Shown: piece by piece, positions 16,832 to 24,395 of the stretch | How the letters are laid out: each line of letters starts with the position of its first letter | Numbering within the stretch: position 1 is the stretch's first letter | NCBI RefSeq assembly: GCF_002237445.1 | Contig: NZ_CP022527.1 | Span: forward strand, 1,302,001-1,366,000 | Reading direction: 5' to 3' | Source: Neisseria sp. KEM232 | GTDB taxonomy: Bacteria > Pseudomonadota > Gammaproteobacteria > Burkholderiales > Neisseriaceae | DNA: 64,000 bases | Made by a program: the position numbers and the translations under genes | The notes under the pieces: generated by a model | The model's input: the letters and a program-made list of their open reading frames with translations, nothing else | What the model was told of the DNA's origin: nothing | Databases searched by the model: none

Positions 16832-18334
16832 TTATTGTTCGTTGGTTTCAAACCAGTGGGCGCGGGCGGCGAGAATGATTTTCTCGGCTTCGCCGGTTTC
16901 CACACCGGTGATTTCTATCAGTTCGTCGACGGCCAGTTCGGCCAGATCGTCGCGGGTGGTGACGCCTGCCTGCGCCAGATCGCGCAGCATGTCTTCGTCC
17001 ATGCCCTCGAGGGTGCGCAGGTCTTCGTCGATTTCTTCCAGTTTTTCTTCCTGTGCCATGGCCAGCGACAGGATGGCGTCGCGGGCACGGCCGCGCAGGG
17101 TATCGACGGTAGCGTCGTCGAAGCCGATTTCCACCAGCTCTTCAGACGGCACATAGGCGATTTCTTCCAGCGTGGCGAAGCCTTCCTGCACCAGTACGTC
17201 GGCGGTTTCTTCGTCGACGTTGAGGTGTTCGGTGAACAGGCTGCGGATGGCTGCGTCTTCGGCGGCGTGGCGCTCTTCGGCTTCTTCCACGGTCATAATG
17301 TTGAGCTGCCAGCCGGTGAGGTCGGCGGCCAGGCGCACGTTTTGGCCGCCGCGGCCGATGGCCGGCGCAAGCTGGTCTTCGGTAACGATGACGTCGACGG
17401 CGTGGTTGTCTTCGTCAATCACGATGCGGCTCACTTCGGCGGGCGAGAGGGCGTTGATGACGAATTGGGCGGTGTCGGGCGACCACAGCACCACATCGAT
17501 GCGCTCGCCGCCGATTTCGTTGGTAACGGCGTTGACGCGGCTGCCGCGCACGCCGATGCAGGTGCCCTGCGGGTCGATGCGCTGGTCGTTGGCTTTGACG
17601 GCGATTTTGGCACGGTGGCCGGGATCGCGGGCGGCTTCGCGGATTTCCAGCAGGCCGTCGGCGATTTCGGGCACTTCCTGCTCGAAGAGTTTGGCGAGGA
17701 ATTCGCGCGAGGAGCGGCTGAGGATGACCTGTTTGCGGCCGGACTGGCCGATTTCTTCGACGCGCACGAAGAGGGCGCGGATGCGGTCGCCGCTGCGGAA
17801 GTTTTCGCGCGGGATGCACTGGTCGCGCGGAATCAGGGCGTCAAGTTTGCCGGGGATGAGTTCGACGATGATGCCGTGGCGTTCGACGCGTTTGACCGAG
17901 CCGATAACGATGTCTTCGCGGTTGGCGAGAAAGTCGCCCAGGACTTTTTCGCGTTCGGCGTCGCGGATGCGTTGCAGGATGATTTGCTTGGCGGTCATGG
18001 CCGCCTGGCGGCCGAAGCCTTCGTTTTCAATCTGTTCTTCGTAGTATTCGCCGATTTGGATGGCGGTGTCGGGGATTTCCTCTTGGATTTCCTCGATGGT
18101 TTTTTCCACGTCGGGGTAGGTGTAGTCTTCGTCGGCGACAATCAGCCAGCGGCGGAAGGTACGGTATTCGCCGGTGTCGCGGTCGATTTCGACGCGCACA
18201 TCCATGTGTTCGCGGCCGGCCTTTTTCTTGGCGGCGGTGGACAGGGCGAATTCGAGGGCGTCGAAAACGACTTCTGTGTCTACGTTTTTCTCGCTGGCGA
18301 GGGCTTCGGCCAGCTGGAGCATTTCGCGGCTCAT
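16832..18334 (-). CDS. nusA: Transcription termination/antitermination factor NusA
   Basis: This 500-residue RNA polymerase-binding protein shows the N-terminal polymerase-binding domain (MSREMLQLAEALASEKN), then the S1 domain around IIVELIPGKLDALIPRDQ. The KH1/KH2 RNA-binding region includes IGVRGSRVNAVTNEIGGERIDVV and APAIGRGGQNVRLAADLTGW. Two C-terminal acidic repeats (after about 370), as in E. coli, contact alpha-CTD. It is second in the rimP-nusA-infB operon and is followed after 12 bases by infB. Confidence 0.97.
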   Translation of the reverse strand: MSREMLQLAEALASEKNVDTEVVFDALEFALSTAAKKKAGREHMDVRVEIDRDTGEYRTFRRWLIVADEDYTYPDVEKTIEEIQEEIPDTAIQIGEYYEEQIENEGFGRQAAMTAKQIILQRIRDAEREKVLGDFLANREDIVIGSVKRVERHGIIVELIPGKLDALIPRDQCIPRENFRSGDRIRALFVRVEEIGQSGRKQVILSRSSREFLAKLFEQEVPEIADGLLEIREAARDPGHRAKIAVKANDQRIDPQGTCIGVRGSRVNAVTNEIGGERIDVVLWSPDTAQFVINALSPAEVSRIVIDEDNHAVDVIVTEDQLAPAIGRGGQNVRLAADLTGWQLNIMTVEEAEERHAAEDAAIRSLFTEHLNVDEETADVLVQEGFATLEEIAYVPSEELVEIGFDDATVDTLRGRARDAILSLAMAQEEKLEEIDEDLRTLEGMDEDMLRDLAQAGVTTRDDLAELAVDELIEITGVETGEAEKIILAARAHWFETNEQ

Positions 18335-18373
18335 AATCGGTCTCCTAAATATGAATTGGGGAATGGCGGATGG

Positions 18374-18805
18374 TTAAAATTTGAATTCGGGTTTCAGACG
18401 GGCTTTGTCGATGTTGTCGAGCGCGATGGCGGCGGTTTTGCCGTCGGACGACAAGGTGACGGTTTCGCCGTCGCAGCTTTCGATGCGGCCGATGAAGTTT
18501 TTTTGTCCTTCGATGGGCAGGCGGGTTTTGATTTTGGCTTCCTGTCCGGCAAAGCGTACGAAGTCGGCGGCTTTTTTCAGCGGACGGTCGAGGCCGGGGC
18601 TGGAAATTTCGAGGTTTTTGTAGTCCACGTCTTCGACGATAAACAGGCGGCTGAGGTGGTTGCTGACGGTGACGCAGTCTTCCACGGTGATGCCGCCTTC
18701 TTTGTCGATGAAGACGCGCAGCGTGCCCTGCGGCGTCATTTCGAAATCGACCGGTTCGTAGCCCAGCCCGGGCAGGGTTTTGTCCAACAGGTTTTGAATG
18801 TCCAT
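18374..18805 (-). CDS. rimP: Ribosome maturation factor RimP
   Basis: This 143-residue 30S assembly factor has the family hallmarks GYEPVDFEM, LRVFIDKEGGITVEDCVTVS and LEISSPGLDRPLKKAADFVRF, and a C-terminal SH3-like domain. The frame continues more than 250 codons upstream, antisense to serC, which I regard as chance openness in GC-rich DNA. The ATG at 18805 matches the family N-terminus (MDIQNLLDKTLPGLG). It is the first gene of the nusA-infB operon, with a promoter and leader stem-loop upstream. Confidence 0.94.
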   Translation of the reverse strand: MDIQNLLDKTLPGLGYEPVDFEMTPQGTLRVFIDKEGGITVEDCVTVSNHLSRLFIVEDVDYKNLEISSPGLDRPLKKAADFVRFAGQEAKIKTRLPIEGQKNFIGRIESCDGETVTLSSDGKTAAIALDNIDKARLKPEFKF

Positions 18806-18822
18806 TTTGTTTCCGTTGAAAA

Positions 18823-18847
18823 TAAAAAAATGGCCGGGCGGCCATTT
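18823..18847 (-). promoter_or_regulatory. Terminator-like stem-loop in the rimP leader (possible attenuator)
   Basis: AAATGGCC pairs perfectly with GGCCATTT around a four-base loop. On the minus strand it is followed by a T-rich run (TTTTATTTTC) just 18 bases before the rimP ATG. It would be transcribed from the -10 box at 18875-18880. The shape is that of an intrinsic terminator placed in the 5' leader. Confidence 0.5.
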
Positions 18848-18874
18848 CTCAGTGTGACTTGAAAAATTTTGCGC

Positions 18875-18903
18875 ATTATAGCGGGTTTGCGCACAAAAGA
18901 AAA
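18875..18903 (-). promoter_or_regulatory. Promoter of rimP-nusA-infB
   Basis: A perfect TATAAT on the minus strand (18875-18880), with a weak TTTTCT -35 box 17 bases upstream, about 70 bases before the rimP ATG. Confidence 0.55.
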
Positions 18904-19099
18904 CCATAGCTTTCAGCGGTTTCAGACGGCCTGCTAATCCGGGCGGCGTTGATGAAACGTTTTCGGCGGCATAGAATGCGCCTCCCGCGTGCGGACACGC
19001 TCCGTGAGGCCGTCTGAAAACCGCAAAAAGGCCGTCTGAAAAGCATTTGCCGCGTCCGCCGCGCAACAATATATATATAAAGAACAGGAGAACCGAACC

Positions 19100-20200
19100 A
19101 TGAGCACCGTTTACAATTTTTCCGCCGGCCCTGCCGTGCTGCCCGAAGCCGTGCTGCGTACCGCGCAACACGAGATGCTCGACTACAACGGCACGGGCGT
19201 TTCCGTGATGGCGATGAGCCACCGTTCGCCCGAATTTCAAAGCATCCTTCATCATGCCGAACAGGATTTGCGCCAGCTGCTCGGCGTGCCGTCGAACTAT
19301 GCCGTTTTGTTTCTGCAAGGCGGCGCGAGCGCGCAGTTCAGCCAGGTGGCGATGAATCTGGCACACGGTTTTGCCAGCATCGATTCGGTGGTGACGGGCA
19401 ACTGGTCGCGGATTGCGCACGAGCAGATGGGCAAACTCACTGCGGCGCAAATCCGCCTTGCCGCGCAGGGCGGGGAGCGCGACGGCCTGAAAACGCTGCC
19501 GTCCGTTGGCGATTGGGACATTTGTACCGAGTCGGCTTTCGTCCATTTTGCCGCCAACGAAACGGTAGACGGCCTGCAATACGGCGAAATGCCGCGTCTT
19601 TCAGACGGCCTGCCGCCCCTGGTGTGCGATATGTCGAGCGAAATCCTGTCGCGGCGCATCAATGTGGCCGATTTCGGCCTGATTTACGCGGGAGCGCAGA
19701 AAAACCTGGGGCCGGCGGGCGTGACCATCGTCATTGTCCGCGAGGATTTGCTGGCACGCTGTCCCGACAGCATTCCCGCCGTGTGGAATTACAAGGCGCA
19801 CGCGGACAGGCAGGGGATGTACAACACGCCCGCCACTTATCCCATCTATATCGCAGGGCTGGTGCTGCGCTGGCTGCAAACGCAGGGCGGTGTCGGCGCA
19901 ATCGAGGAGGCCAACCGCGTCAAGGCCGAACTGCTTTACCGCGCCGTCGACGGCAGCGGCGGTTTCTACCGCAACCATGTCGCTCCCGAAGCACGCTCGA
20001 AAATGAATGTGGTTTTTACCACCGGCGATGCCGGTTTGGACGATCGCTTCGTGCGCGAAGCCGCGCTGTGCGGCCTGCGCCAGCTCAAAGGCTATAAAAC
20101 GGTTGGCGGTATGCGCGCCAGTATTTACAACGCCATGCCCTTGGCGGGCGTGGCGGCGCTGGCGGAGTTTATGGCGGAGTTTGTGCGGAAAAACGGTTGA
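19100..20200 (+). CDS. serC: Phosphoserine aminotransferase
   Basis: The 366-residue PLP enzyme converts 3-phosphohydroxypyruvate and glutamate to phosphoserine (serine synthesis) and also serves pyridoxal phosphate synthesis. It starts with the typical YNFSAGPAVLPEAVL. It contains LLFLQGGASAQFSQ-like substrate-binding sequence and the PLP lysine region IYAGAQKNLGPAGVTIVIVR, and ends in the usual AAL-x-EFM helix. AGGAGA lies eight bases before the ATG, in an AT-rich leader. An uptake-sequence terminator follows. Confidence 0.96.
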   Translation: MSTVYNFSAGPAVLPEAVLRTAQHEMLDYNGTGVSVMAMSHRSPEFQSILHHAEQDLRQLLGVPSNYAVLFLQGGASAQFSQVAMNLAHGFASIDSVVTGNWSRIAHEQMGKLTAAQIRLAAQGGERDGLKTLPSVGDWDICTESAFVHFAANETVDGLQYGEMPRLSDGLPPLVCDMSSEILSRRINVADFGLIYAGAQKNLGPAGVTIVIVREDLLARCPDSIPAVWNYKAHADRQGMYNTPATYPIYIAGLVLRWLQTQGGVGAIEEANRVKAELLYRAVDGSGGFYRNHVAPEARSKMNVVFTTGDAGLDDRFVREAALCGLRQLKGYKTVGGMRASIYNAMPLAGVAALAEFMAEFVRKNG

Positions 20201-20219
20201 GCACCGCCGTTCGGTTGGC

Positions 20220-20257
20220 AAAAGGCCGTCTGAAAAGTATTTTTCAGACGGCCTTTT
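20220..20257 (+). terminator. Terminator of serC
   Basis: Inverted DUS pair with a 17-base-pair stem (AAAAGGCCGTCTGAAAA and its complement) ending in T residues. A third DUS copy follows at 20262-20273. Confidence 0.8.
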
Positions 20258-20280
20258 GCCTTTCAGACGGCCTTTCGTAT

Positions 20281-20326
20281 TAGGGTGTGTTGGCAATCAA
20301 TATTTTGGCGGCTTTCCCGTCCTAAA
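20281..20326. mobile_element. Decayed end of a MITE-like element
   Basis: These 46 bases match the left end of the complete element at 38341-38507 with four mismatches, including the TAGGGYGTGTTGRCAATCAA terminus and TTTTGGCGGCTTT. The other end is missing. The fragment runs into the last codons of the antiporter gene. Confidence 0.75.
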
Positions 20327-21737
20327 AAATCTGCCACACGAAGAAGATAAGGGTGTGCAGGATAAAGAGGGGGACGAGGATGCCGAACGACCAGGCCATG
20401 TAGCCGAAGAACGCGGGCATGGGGACTTTGCGCTGTTCGGCGATGGATTTGACCATGAAGTTGGGGGCGTTGCCGATGTAACTGAGCGCGCCCATGAAGA
20501 CCGAGCCCATGGAAACGGCGAGCAGGGTGTGGAAGAGGTGTCCGTTCATCAGGGTGTGCGGGTCGCCGCCTGCCAGGTTGAAGAAGACGAGGTAGGTGGG
20601 GGCGTTGTCGAGGAAGGCGGACAAGAGGCCGGACATCCAGAAATACATGGTGTTGACGGGGTTGCCCGCACTGTCGTGAACGAGGGAAACGACGCCCGCA
20701 AGCGCGCCTTGTCCGCCCGCTTTGAGGATGGCGAGGACGGGGGCGATGGTGATGAAGATGCCGAGGAAGAGTTTGCCGACTTCGGCGATGGGCTCCCAGT
20801 TGAATTCGTTACCGGCGCGCACCTGTTTGGGGGTGATGGCGAGGGAGATGACGGTGAAGGCGAGCAGCAGGCCGTCGCGGACGAGGTTTTGCAGCTCATA
20901 GTGGCTGCCGAGGATGTCGAGGGAAACGCCGGGTTTCCAGATGCCGGAGAGCAATACCGCGCCGACGATGCCGGCAAGCAGGAAGAAGTTGCGTTTGCCG
21001 TGGATTTTCAGTTTGTCGTCGAAGCCGTGGTTGCAGGGGACGATTTCGTCTTCGCGGGCGTAGTAGTGGCGGTCGAGGAAGTAATAGAGGGTGAGCAGAA
21101 CCGCGCTGCTGATGAGGACGGGCGGCAGCATGTGTTTGACCGTCCACATAAAGTCGACGCCTTTCAAGAAGCCGAGGAAGAGGGGCGGATCGCCTAGCGG
21201 GGTGAGGCCGCCGCCGATGTTGGCAACAAGGAAGATGAAGAAGATGATGCTGTGGACGCGGTGTTTGCGCTCGTCGTTGGCTTTGAGCAGCGGACGTATC
21301 ATCAGCATGGCCGCGCCCGTTGTGCCCATCACGGAAGCCAGCAGCGTGCCGATAGCGAGGATGGCGGTGTTGGTTTTCGGCGAGCCGTGCAGGTTGCCCC
21401 AAACGAGAATGCCGCCGGAGACGGTGTAGAGGGCGAGCAGCAGGAGGATGAAGGGGATGTATTCTTCGACCAGGGCGTGGACGACGGTGCCGACGCCCGC
21501 GCCGATGCCGTAAACAAAGGTGAAGGGGACGAGGAAAAGCAGCGTCAGCAGGGCAGTGATTTTGCCGAAATGATGGTGCCAGGTGTGGGCAAAGAAGAGC
21601 GGGCCGGTGGCGATGGAGAGGAGGATAAGGGCGAAGGGGATGCCCCAGGCGAGACCCAGTTGCGTGCCGTCGGGTGTGGCGGCAAGGGCGGCGGCGGGGA
21701 CGAAGAGGAGGGCGGGAAGCAGGATTTTGGTCGGCAT
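20322..21737 (-). CDS. Sodium:proton antiporter, NhaD/ArsB (ion transporter) superfamily
   Basis: This 471-residue integral membrane protein has about 12-13 hydrophobic segments and an N-terminal segment that could be a signal sequence (ending PAAALA). Motifs such as FFIFLVANIGGGLTPLGDPPLFLGFLKGV, GGILVWGNLHGSPKTNTAILAIGTLLASVMGTTGAAML and FLDNAPTYLVFFNLAGG are typical of the NhaD-like group. Ion specificity cannot be read, and homologues are also annotated as citrate transporters. Its stop codon falls inside or at the edge of a decayed repeat element, so the C-terminus may have been remodelled. A Correia-type element lies upstream. Confidence 0.82.
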   Translation of the reverse strand: MPTKILLPALLFVPAAALAATPDGTQLGLAWGIPFALILLSIATGPLFFAHTWHHHFGKITALLTLLFLVPFTFVYGIGAGVGTVVHALVEEYIPFILLLLALYTVSGGILVWGNLHGSPKTNTAILAIGTLLASVMGTTGAAMLMIRPLLKANDERKHRVHSIIFFIFLVANIGGGLTPLGDPPLFLGFLKGVDFMWTVKHMLPPVLISSAVLLTLYYFLDRHYYAREDEIVPCNHGFDDKLKIHGKRNFFLLAGIVGAVLLSGIWKPGVSLDILGSHYELQNLVRDGLLLAFTVISLAITPKQVRAGNEFNWEPIAEVGKLFLGIFITIAPVLAILKAGGQGALAGVVSLVHDSAGNPVNTMYFWMSGLLSAFLDNAPTYLVFFNLAGGDPHTLMNGHLFHTLLAVSMGSVFMGALSYIGNAPNFMVKSIAEQRKVPMPAFFGYMAWSFGILVPLFILHTLIFFVWQIF

Positions 21738-21791
21738 GGTGTTCCTTGTGTTTTATTCTGATGTGGGAGTTCTGCGGGCGGATTGGGCGTT

Positions 21792-21820
21792 TTCAGACGG
21801 CCTTTGAGGCCGTCTGAAAA
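21792..21820. repeat. Inverted uptake-sequence pair upstream of the antiporter gene
   Basis: TTTCAGACGGCCT and AGGCCGTCTGAAA are separated by three bases, in the leader between the Correia-type element and the antiporter start. Confidence 0.6.
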
Positions 21821-21851
21821 GGGTGTCCGTCGGTAAAACGACGTTTGATTG

Positions 21852-22008
21852 TATAGTGAAACAAAATAAAAAATCTACGGCGTTGCTGCGCCTTAGCTCA
21901 AAGAGGGCGGTTTTCTACGGCATTAAAAATGCCAAGAAAACCTGCCCCGTACTACTTGTATTGTCTGCGGTTTGCTGCCTTGTATCTTTTCTATTTTGTT
22001 TCACTATA
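21852..22008. mobile_element. Complete Correia-type repeat element (divergent NEMIS/CREE)
   Basis: This 157-bp element is bounded by TATAGTGAAACAAAAT and its complement ATTTTGTTTCACTATA, with the TA-flanked ends typical of Correia elements. Inside, TACGGCGTTG, GCGCCTTAGCTCAAAGAG, CGTACTACTTGTA and GTCTGCGG match the classical Neisseria Correia core. The middle and the terminal repeats are divergent from the meningococcal form. It sits between ygfZ and the antiporter gene. Such elements can carry promoters and IHF sites and are cut by RNase III when transcribed. That is known for the family, not shown here. Confidence 0.88.
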
Positions 22009-22110
22009 ACGGAAAAGCAAAAAGCGCGAAACGCGGGGCGGCACAAAAGCGGCGGCGCACAGACAGGAGGGCTGTGCTGTGCGCCGTGGGGCGGGGATGC
22101 GTTCGGGGTG

Positions 22111-22974
22111 TTATTCCGCCGTTTCGCTGGCGAAGAAGATTGCCTGCTGCGCGAAGGGGTTGCCTGCGGCATCGGCCAGCGGGGCGGCGGCCGCGCTGTG
22201 TTTGATAACGGCGAGGCTGAGACTGCCCTCGGCATCGGCAGCGCTGTTGATGACGATGCCCGCTTCCGCCGCGTCCTGCAACACGGCCGCGCCTTCGGCC
22301 TGCGGCGCGGGCGAGGCGAGTACGGCGAGGCCGCGTTTGACCTGGCCGCGGTATTGGGCGCGGGCGATGATTTCCTGGCCGGGGTAGCAGCCTTTGCGGA
22401 AATGCACGCCGCCGATGGTGTGCTGGTTGAGCATCTGCGCGACGCAGCTTTCTTTGGTGGCGGCGCTGATCCACGGATAGCCGCTGCGGATTTCGTGCAG
22501 CTTCCAGGCGTTTTCGGCGGCTGCGTCATAGGCGGGCAGAGCGGCGGTTTCTCCGATGAGGAACACGCCGCCGTGCGGCAGGGGAATCTCGATAAGGCCG
22601 TCTGAAACGGTGAAAGCGAAGGCCAGATGCGGCTCGGTGGCGGGCTGCGGCGCGAGGCCGTCGGCGAGGCGGCAGGCCGCGCCGTGGGTTTCCAGAATTT
22701 CAAACGCGGCTTTTGCACGCAGCACAAACATACGCAGGCGTTTGGCGACGGCTTCGGCAAGGTCTTTTGCCAGCACCAGCAGGATGTCGCCACCGCGGTT
22801 GGCAACAATCATATTGGCGATGACGCGGCCTTTGGGCGTGTTGTAGGTGGCGTAGCAGGCTTGGCCTTCGGCGAGGTCTTCGATGTGGTTGGAGAGCTGG
22901 CCGTGGAGGAAGGCGGCGCGGTCGTCGCCTGTGACGCGGATAACGCCGAAAAAGGGCAGAAGCGAGGTTTGCAT
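22111..22974 (-). CDS. ygfZ: YgfZ-type folate-binding protein (iron-sulfur cluster repair)
   Basis: This 287-residue GcvT-like protein needs folate and helps maintain certain iron-sulfur enzymes. The signature KGCYPGQEIIAR is present in GGVHFRKGCYPGQEIIARAQ-type context near residue 200. The N-terminal FFGVIRVTGDDRAAFLHGQLSNHI also fits. A longer frame begins 36 codons upstream inside the radC tail. AAGGAA before the ATG at 22974 and the family length favour this start. It carries an in-frame uptake sequence (TVSDGLIE). Confidence 0.88.
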   Translation of the reverse strand: MQTSLLPFFGVIRVTGDDRAAFLHGQLSNHIEDLAEGQACYATYNTPKGRVIANMIVANRGGDILLVLAKDLAEAVAKRLRMFVLRAKAAFEILETHGAACRLADGLAPQPATEPHLAFAFTVSDGLIEIPLPHGGVFLIGETAALPAYDAAAENAWKLHEIRSGYPWISAATKESCVAQMLNQHTIGGVHFRKGCYPGQEIIARAQYRGQVKRGLAVLASPAPQAEGAAVLQDAAEAGIVINSAADAEGSLSLAVIKHSAAAAPLADAAGNPFAQQAIFFASETAE

Positions 22975-23059
22975 GATGATTCCTTGTGCGGTGGCAAAAC
23001 GGCGGGCATTGTACCCCTTTCGCCGCAGGGAAGACAGGCCGTCTGAAAGCGGCGGGCGG

Positions 23060-23734
23060 CTATACCAGCCCGCGCGCGGCAAAGGACACGGCCTGTTTTG
23101 CGGTGATGACGAAATGGTCGAGCAGGCGCACGTCCACCAGTTCCAAAGCCTGTTTCAGACGGCCTGTGAAGGCGATGTCGGCGGCGGAGGGTTCGGGCGA
23201 GCCGCCGGGGTGGTTGTGGGCGAGGATGACGGCGGCGGCGTGGCGCTCGAGGGCGAGTTTGACCACTTCGCGCACGTATACCGCGTTTTCCGCCAGCGTG
23301 CCGCGCGCGAGTTCCACGCAGTCGATCAGGCGGTTGCGGCTGTTGAGCAGCAGGGCGAGGCTGACTTCGACGCGCTCGTGTCCCAGTTGCAGGCGCAGGA
23401 AATCGGCGGCGGCCTGCGGGTCGGCGATCAGGTCGCCTTCGCGCAGCTCTTCGGCCAGCACGCGGCGGCCGATTTCGCGCACGACGGCAAACTGGGTGAA
23501 GCTGGCCTGCCCCATGCCCTTGTGCCGCACCAGCTCGCGCTCGGGCGCGCTCATCAGGCGGCCGAGGCTGCCGAACTCTTTTAACAGGTAACGCGCCAAA
23601 TCCACCGCGCTCATGCCTTTGATGCCGGTGCGCAGCAGCACGGCCAGCAGCTCCGCGTCGCTCAGCGCACCCGCGCCGAGGACGGACAGCTTCTCGCGCG
23701 GCCGCTCGCCTTCCGGCCAGTCTTTGATGCTCAT
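23060..23734 (-). CDS. radC: RadC/YicR family JAB1/MPN metallo-protein
   Basis: The 224-residue protein starts with the usual IKDWPEGERPREKLSVLGAGALSDAELLA. It contains a helix-hairpin-helix-like segment and the JAMM zinc motif AHNHPGGSPEPSAAD with an upstream glutamate. Despite the historic name, a role in DNA repair is not well supported, and the biochemical function is unknown. It lies between a YchJ-type gene and ygfZ on the same strand. An uptake sequence is embedded in frame near the C-terminus (FTGRLKQ). Confidence 0.92.
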   Translation of the reverse strand: MSIKDWPEGERPREKLSVLGAGALSDAELLAVLLRTGIKGMSAVDLARYLLKEFGSLGRLMSAPERELVRHKGMGQASFTQFAVVREIGRRVLAEELREGDLIADPQAAADFLRLQLGHERVEVSLALLLNSRNRLIDCVELARGTLAENAVYVREVVKLALERHAAAVILAHNHPGGSPEPSAADIAFTGRLKQALELVDVRLLDHFVITAKQAVSFAARGLV

Positions 23735-23770
23735 GTCTGCTACTCCTTATAGATAGGTATGGATTATTTG

Positions 23771-23802
23771 GAGGCCGTCCCCGCCTACGCGGGGACGGCC
23801 TC
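23771..23802 (-). other. Perfect 14-base-pair stem-loop between the ychJ-like gene and radC
   Basis: GAGGCCGTCCCCGC pairs with its complement around a four-base loop. The stem contains the start of an uptake sequence (GAGGCCGTC) but is not a DUS. No T-run follows on the minus strand. Confidence 0.55.
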
Positions 23803-23804
23803 TG

Positions 23805-24275
23805 TCAGCGGAAAAACCGTCCGCAGCAGCTTTTGAATTTCCTGCCCGAGCCGCAGAAACACGGCGTTTGCGGCGCGGGCAGGGAAACGGTGGGATCGAT
23901 GAAATACCAGCGGCCGCCGCTGCGTACGAAGGCGGACAGCTCGCGGTGCGTCTGCTCTTTTCCATCGGCATCGACGAAACGGGCGGCGAAGTCCACCAGT
24001 GCGTGCCGTCCGCCCGGCAGGGTTTGGAAATCGAAAACTTCGAGGCCGAGCCACTGCGATTCGCGGCTCCATGCGGCGATGGCGGCGGCATCGAGCAGCC
24101 GCTGCTGCGCGGGCACGGTGGTGGCGACGATGTAATCGGTCAGCTGCAAAACATAGGCGGCGTAGCGCGAGCGCATCAGTGCGGGGGCGTCGGCGGCGGG
24201 CCGGCCGAGGTGCGGCGGCAGGCAGCAGTCGCGGTAGGGCAGGGCGGAGCAGCAGGGGCAGGCTTGGTTTTCCAT
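23805..24275 (-). CDS. YchJ family protein with SEC-C zinc-binding motifs
   Basis: This 156-residue protein has cysteine clusters at both ends: CPCCSALPYRDCC at the N-terminus and the SEC-C motif PCFCGSGRKFKSCC at the C-terminus. The YchJ core lies between (ALMRSRYAAYVLQLTDYIVATT, WLGLEVFDFQ). The motifs bind zinc in related proteins and occur in SecA. The function of YchJ itself is not established. It is divergent from gshB, separated by a tandem triplet of uptake sequences. Confidence 0.85.
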   Translation of the reverse strand: MENQACPCCSALPYRDCCLPPHLGRPAADAPALMRSRYAAYVLQLTDYIVATTVPAQQRLLDAAAIAAWSRESQWLGLEVFDFQTLPGGRHALVDFAARFVDADGKEQTHRELSAFVRSGGRWYFIDPTVSLPAPQTPCFCGSGRKFKSCCGRFFR

Positions 24276-24278
24276 GTT

Positions 24279-24320
24279 TTCAGACGGCCTTGTTTCAGAC
24301 GGCCTTGTTTCAGACGGCCG
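24279..24320. repeat. Tandem triplet of uptake sequences
   Basis: TTCAGACGGCCT occurs three times in the same orientation at exact 15-base spacing (24279, 24294, 24309; the last base of the third copy is G). Most other DUS here are single or inverted pairs. Confidence 0.9.
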
Positions 24321-24395
24321 CAGTATAGCAGCCGCGCTGACGGGTGCAGGCGTTTCTTGCTATCATGGCGGCCGTTTGCAACCGGAGGAATGCCG

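Noticed and set aside
16070..18862. A 930-codon open frame on the plus strand opposite infB, nusA and rimP
   Set aside because: It is entirely antisense to three well-recognised genes. It has Phe/Gly-rich low-complexity content, typical of the complementary strand of GC-rich coding DNA, and no ribosome-binding site. Similar long shadows lie opposite lpd, accC-glyA, bamA and the RNB gene.
18374..19579. A 401-codon minus-strand frame that would make rimP much longer
   Set aside because: Only the last 143 codons match RimP. The rest runs through the promoter, a DUS-rich spacer and the antisense of serC.
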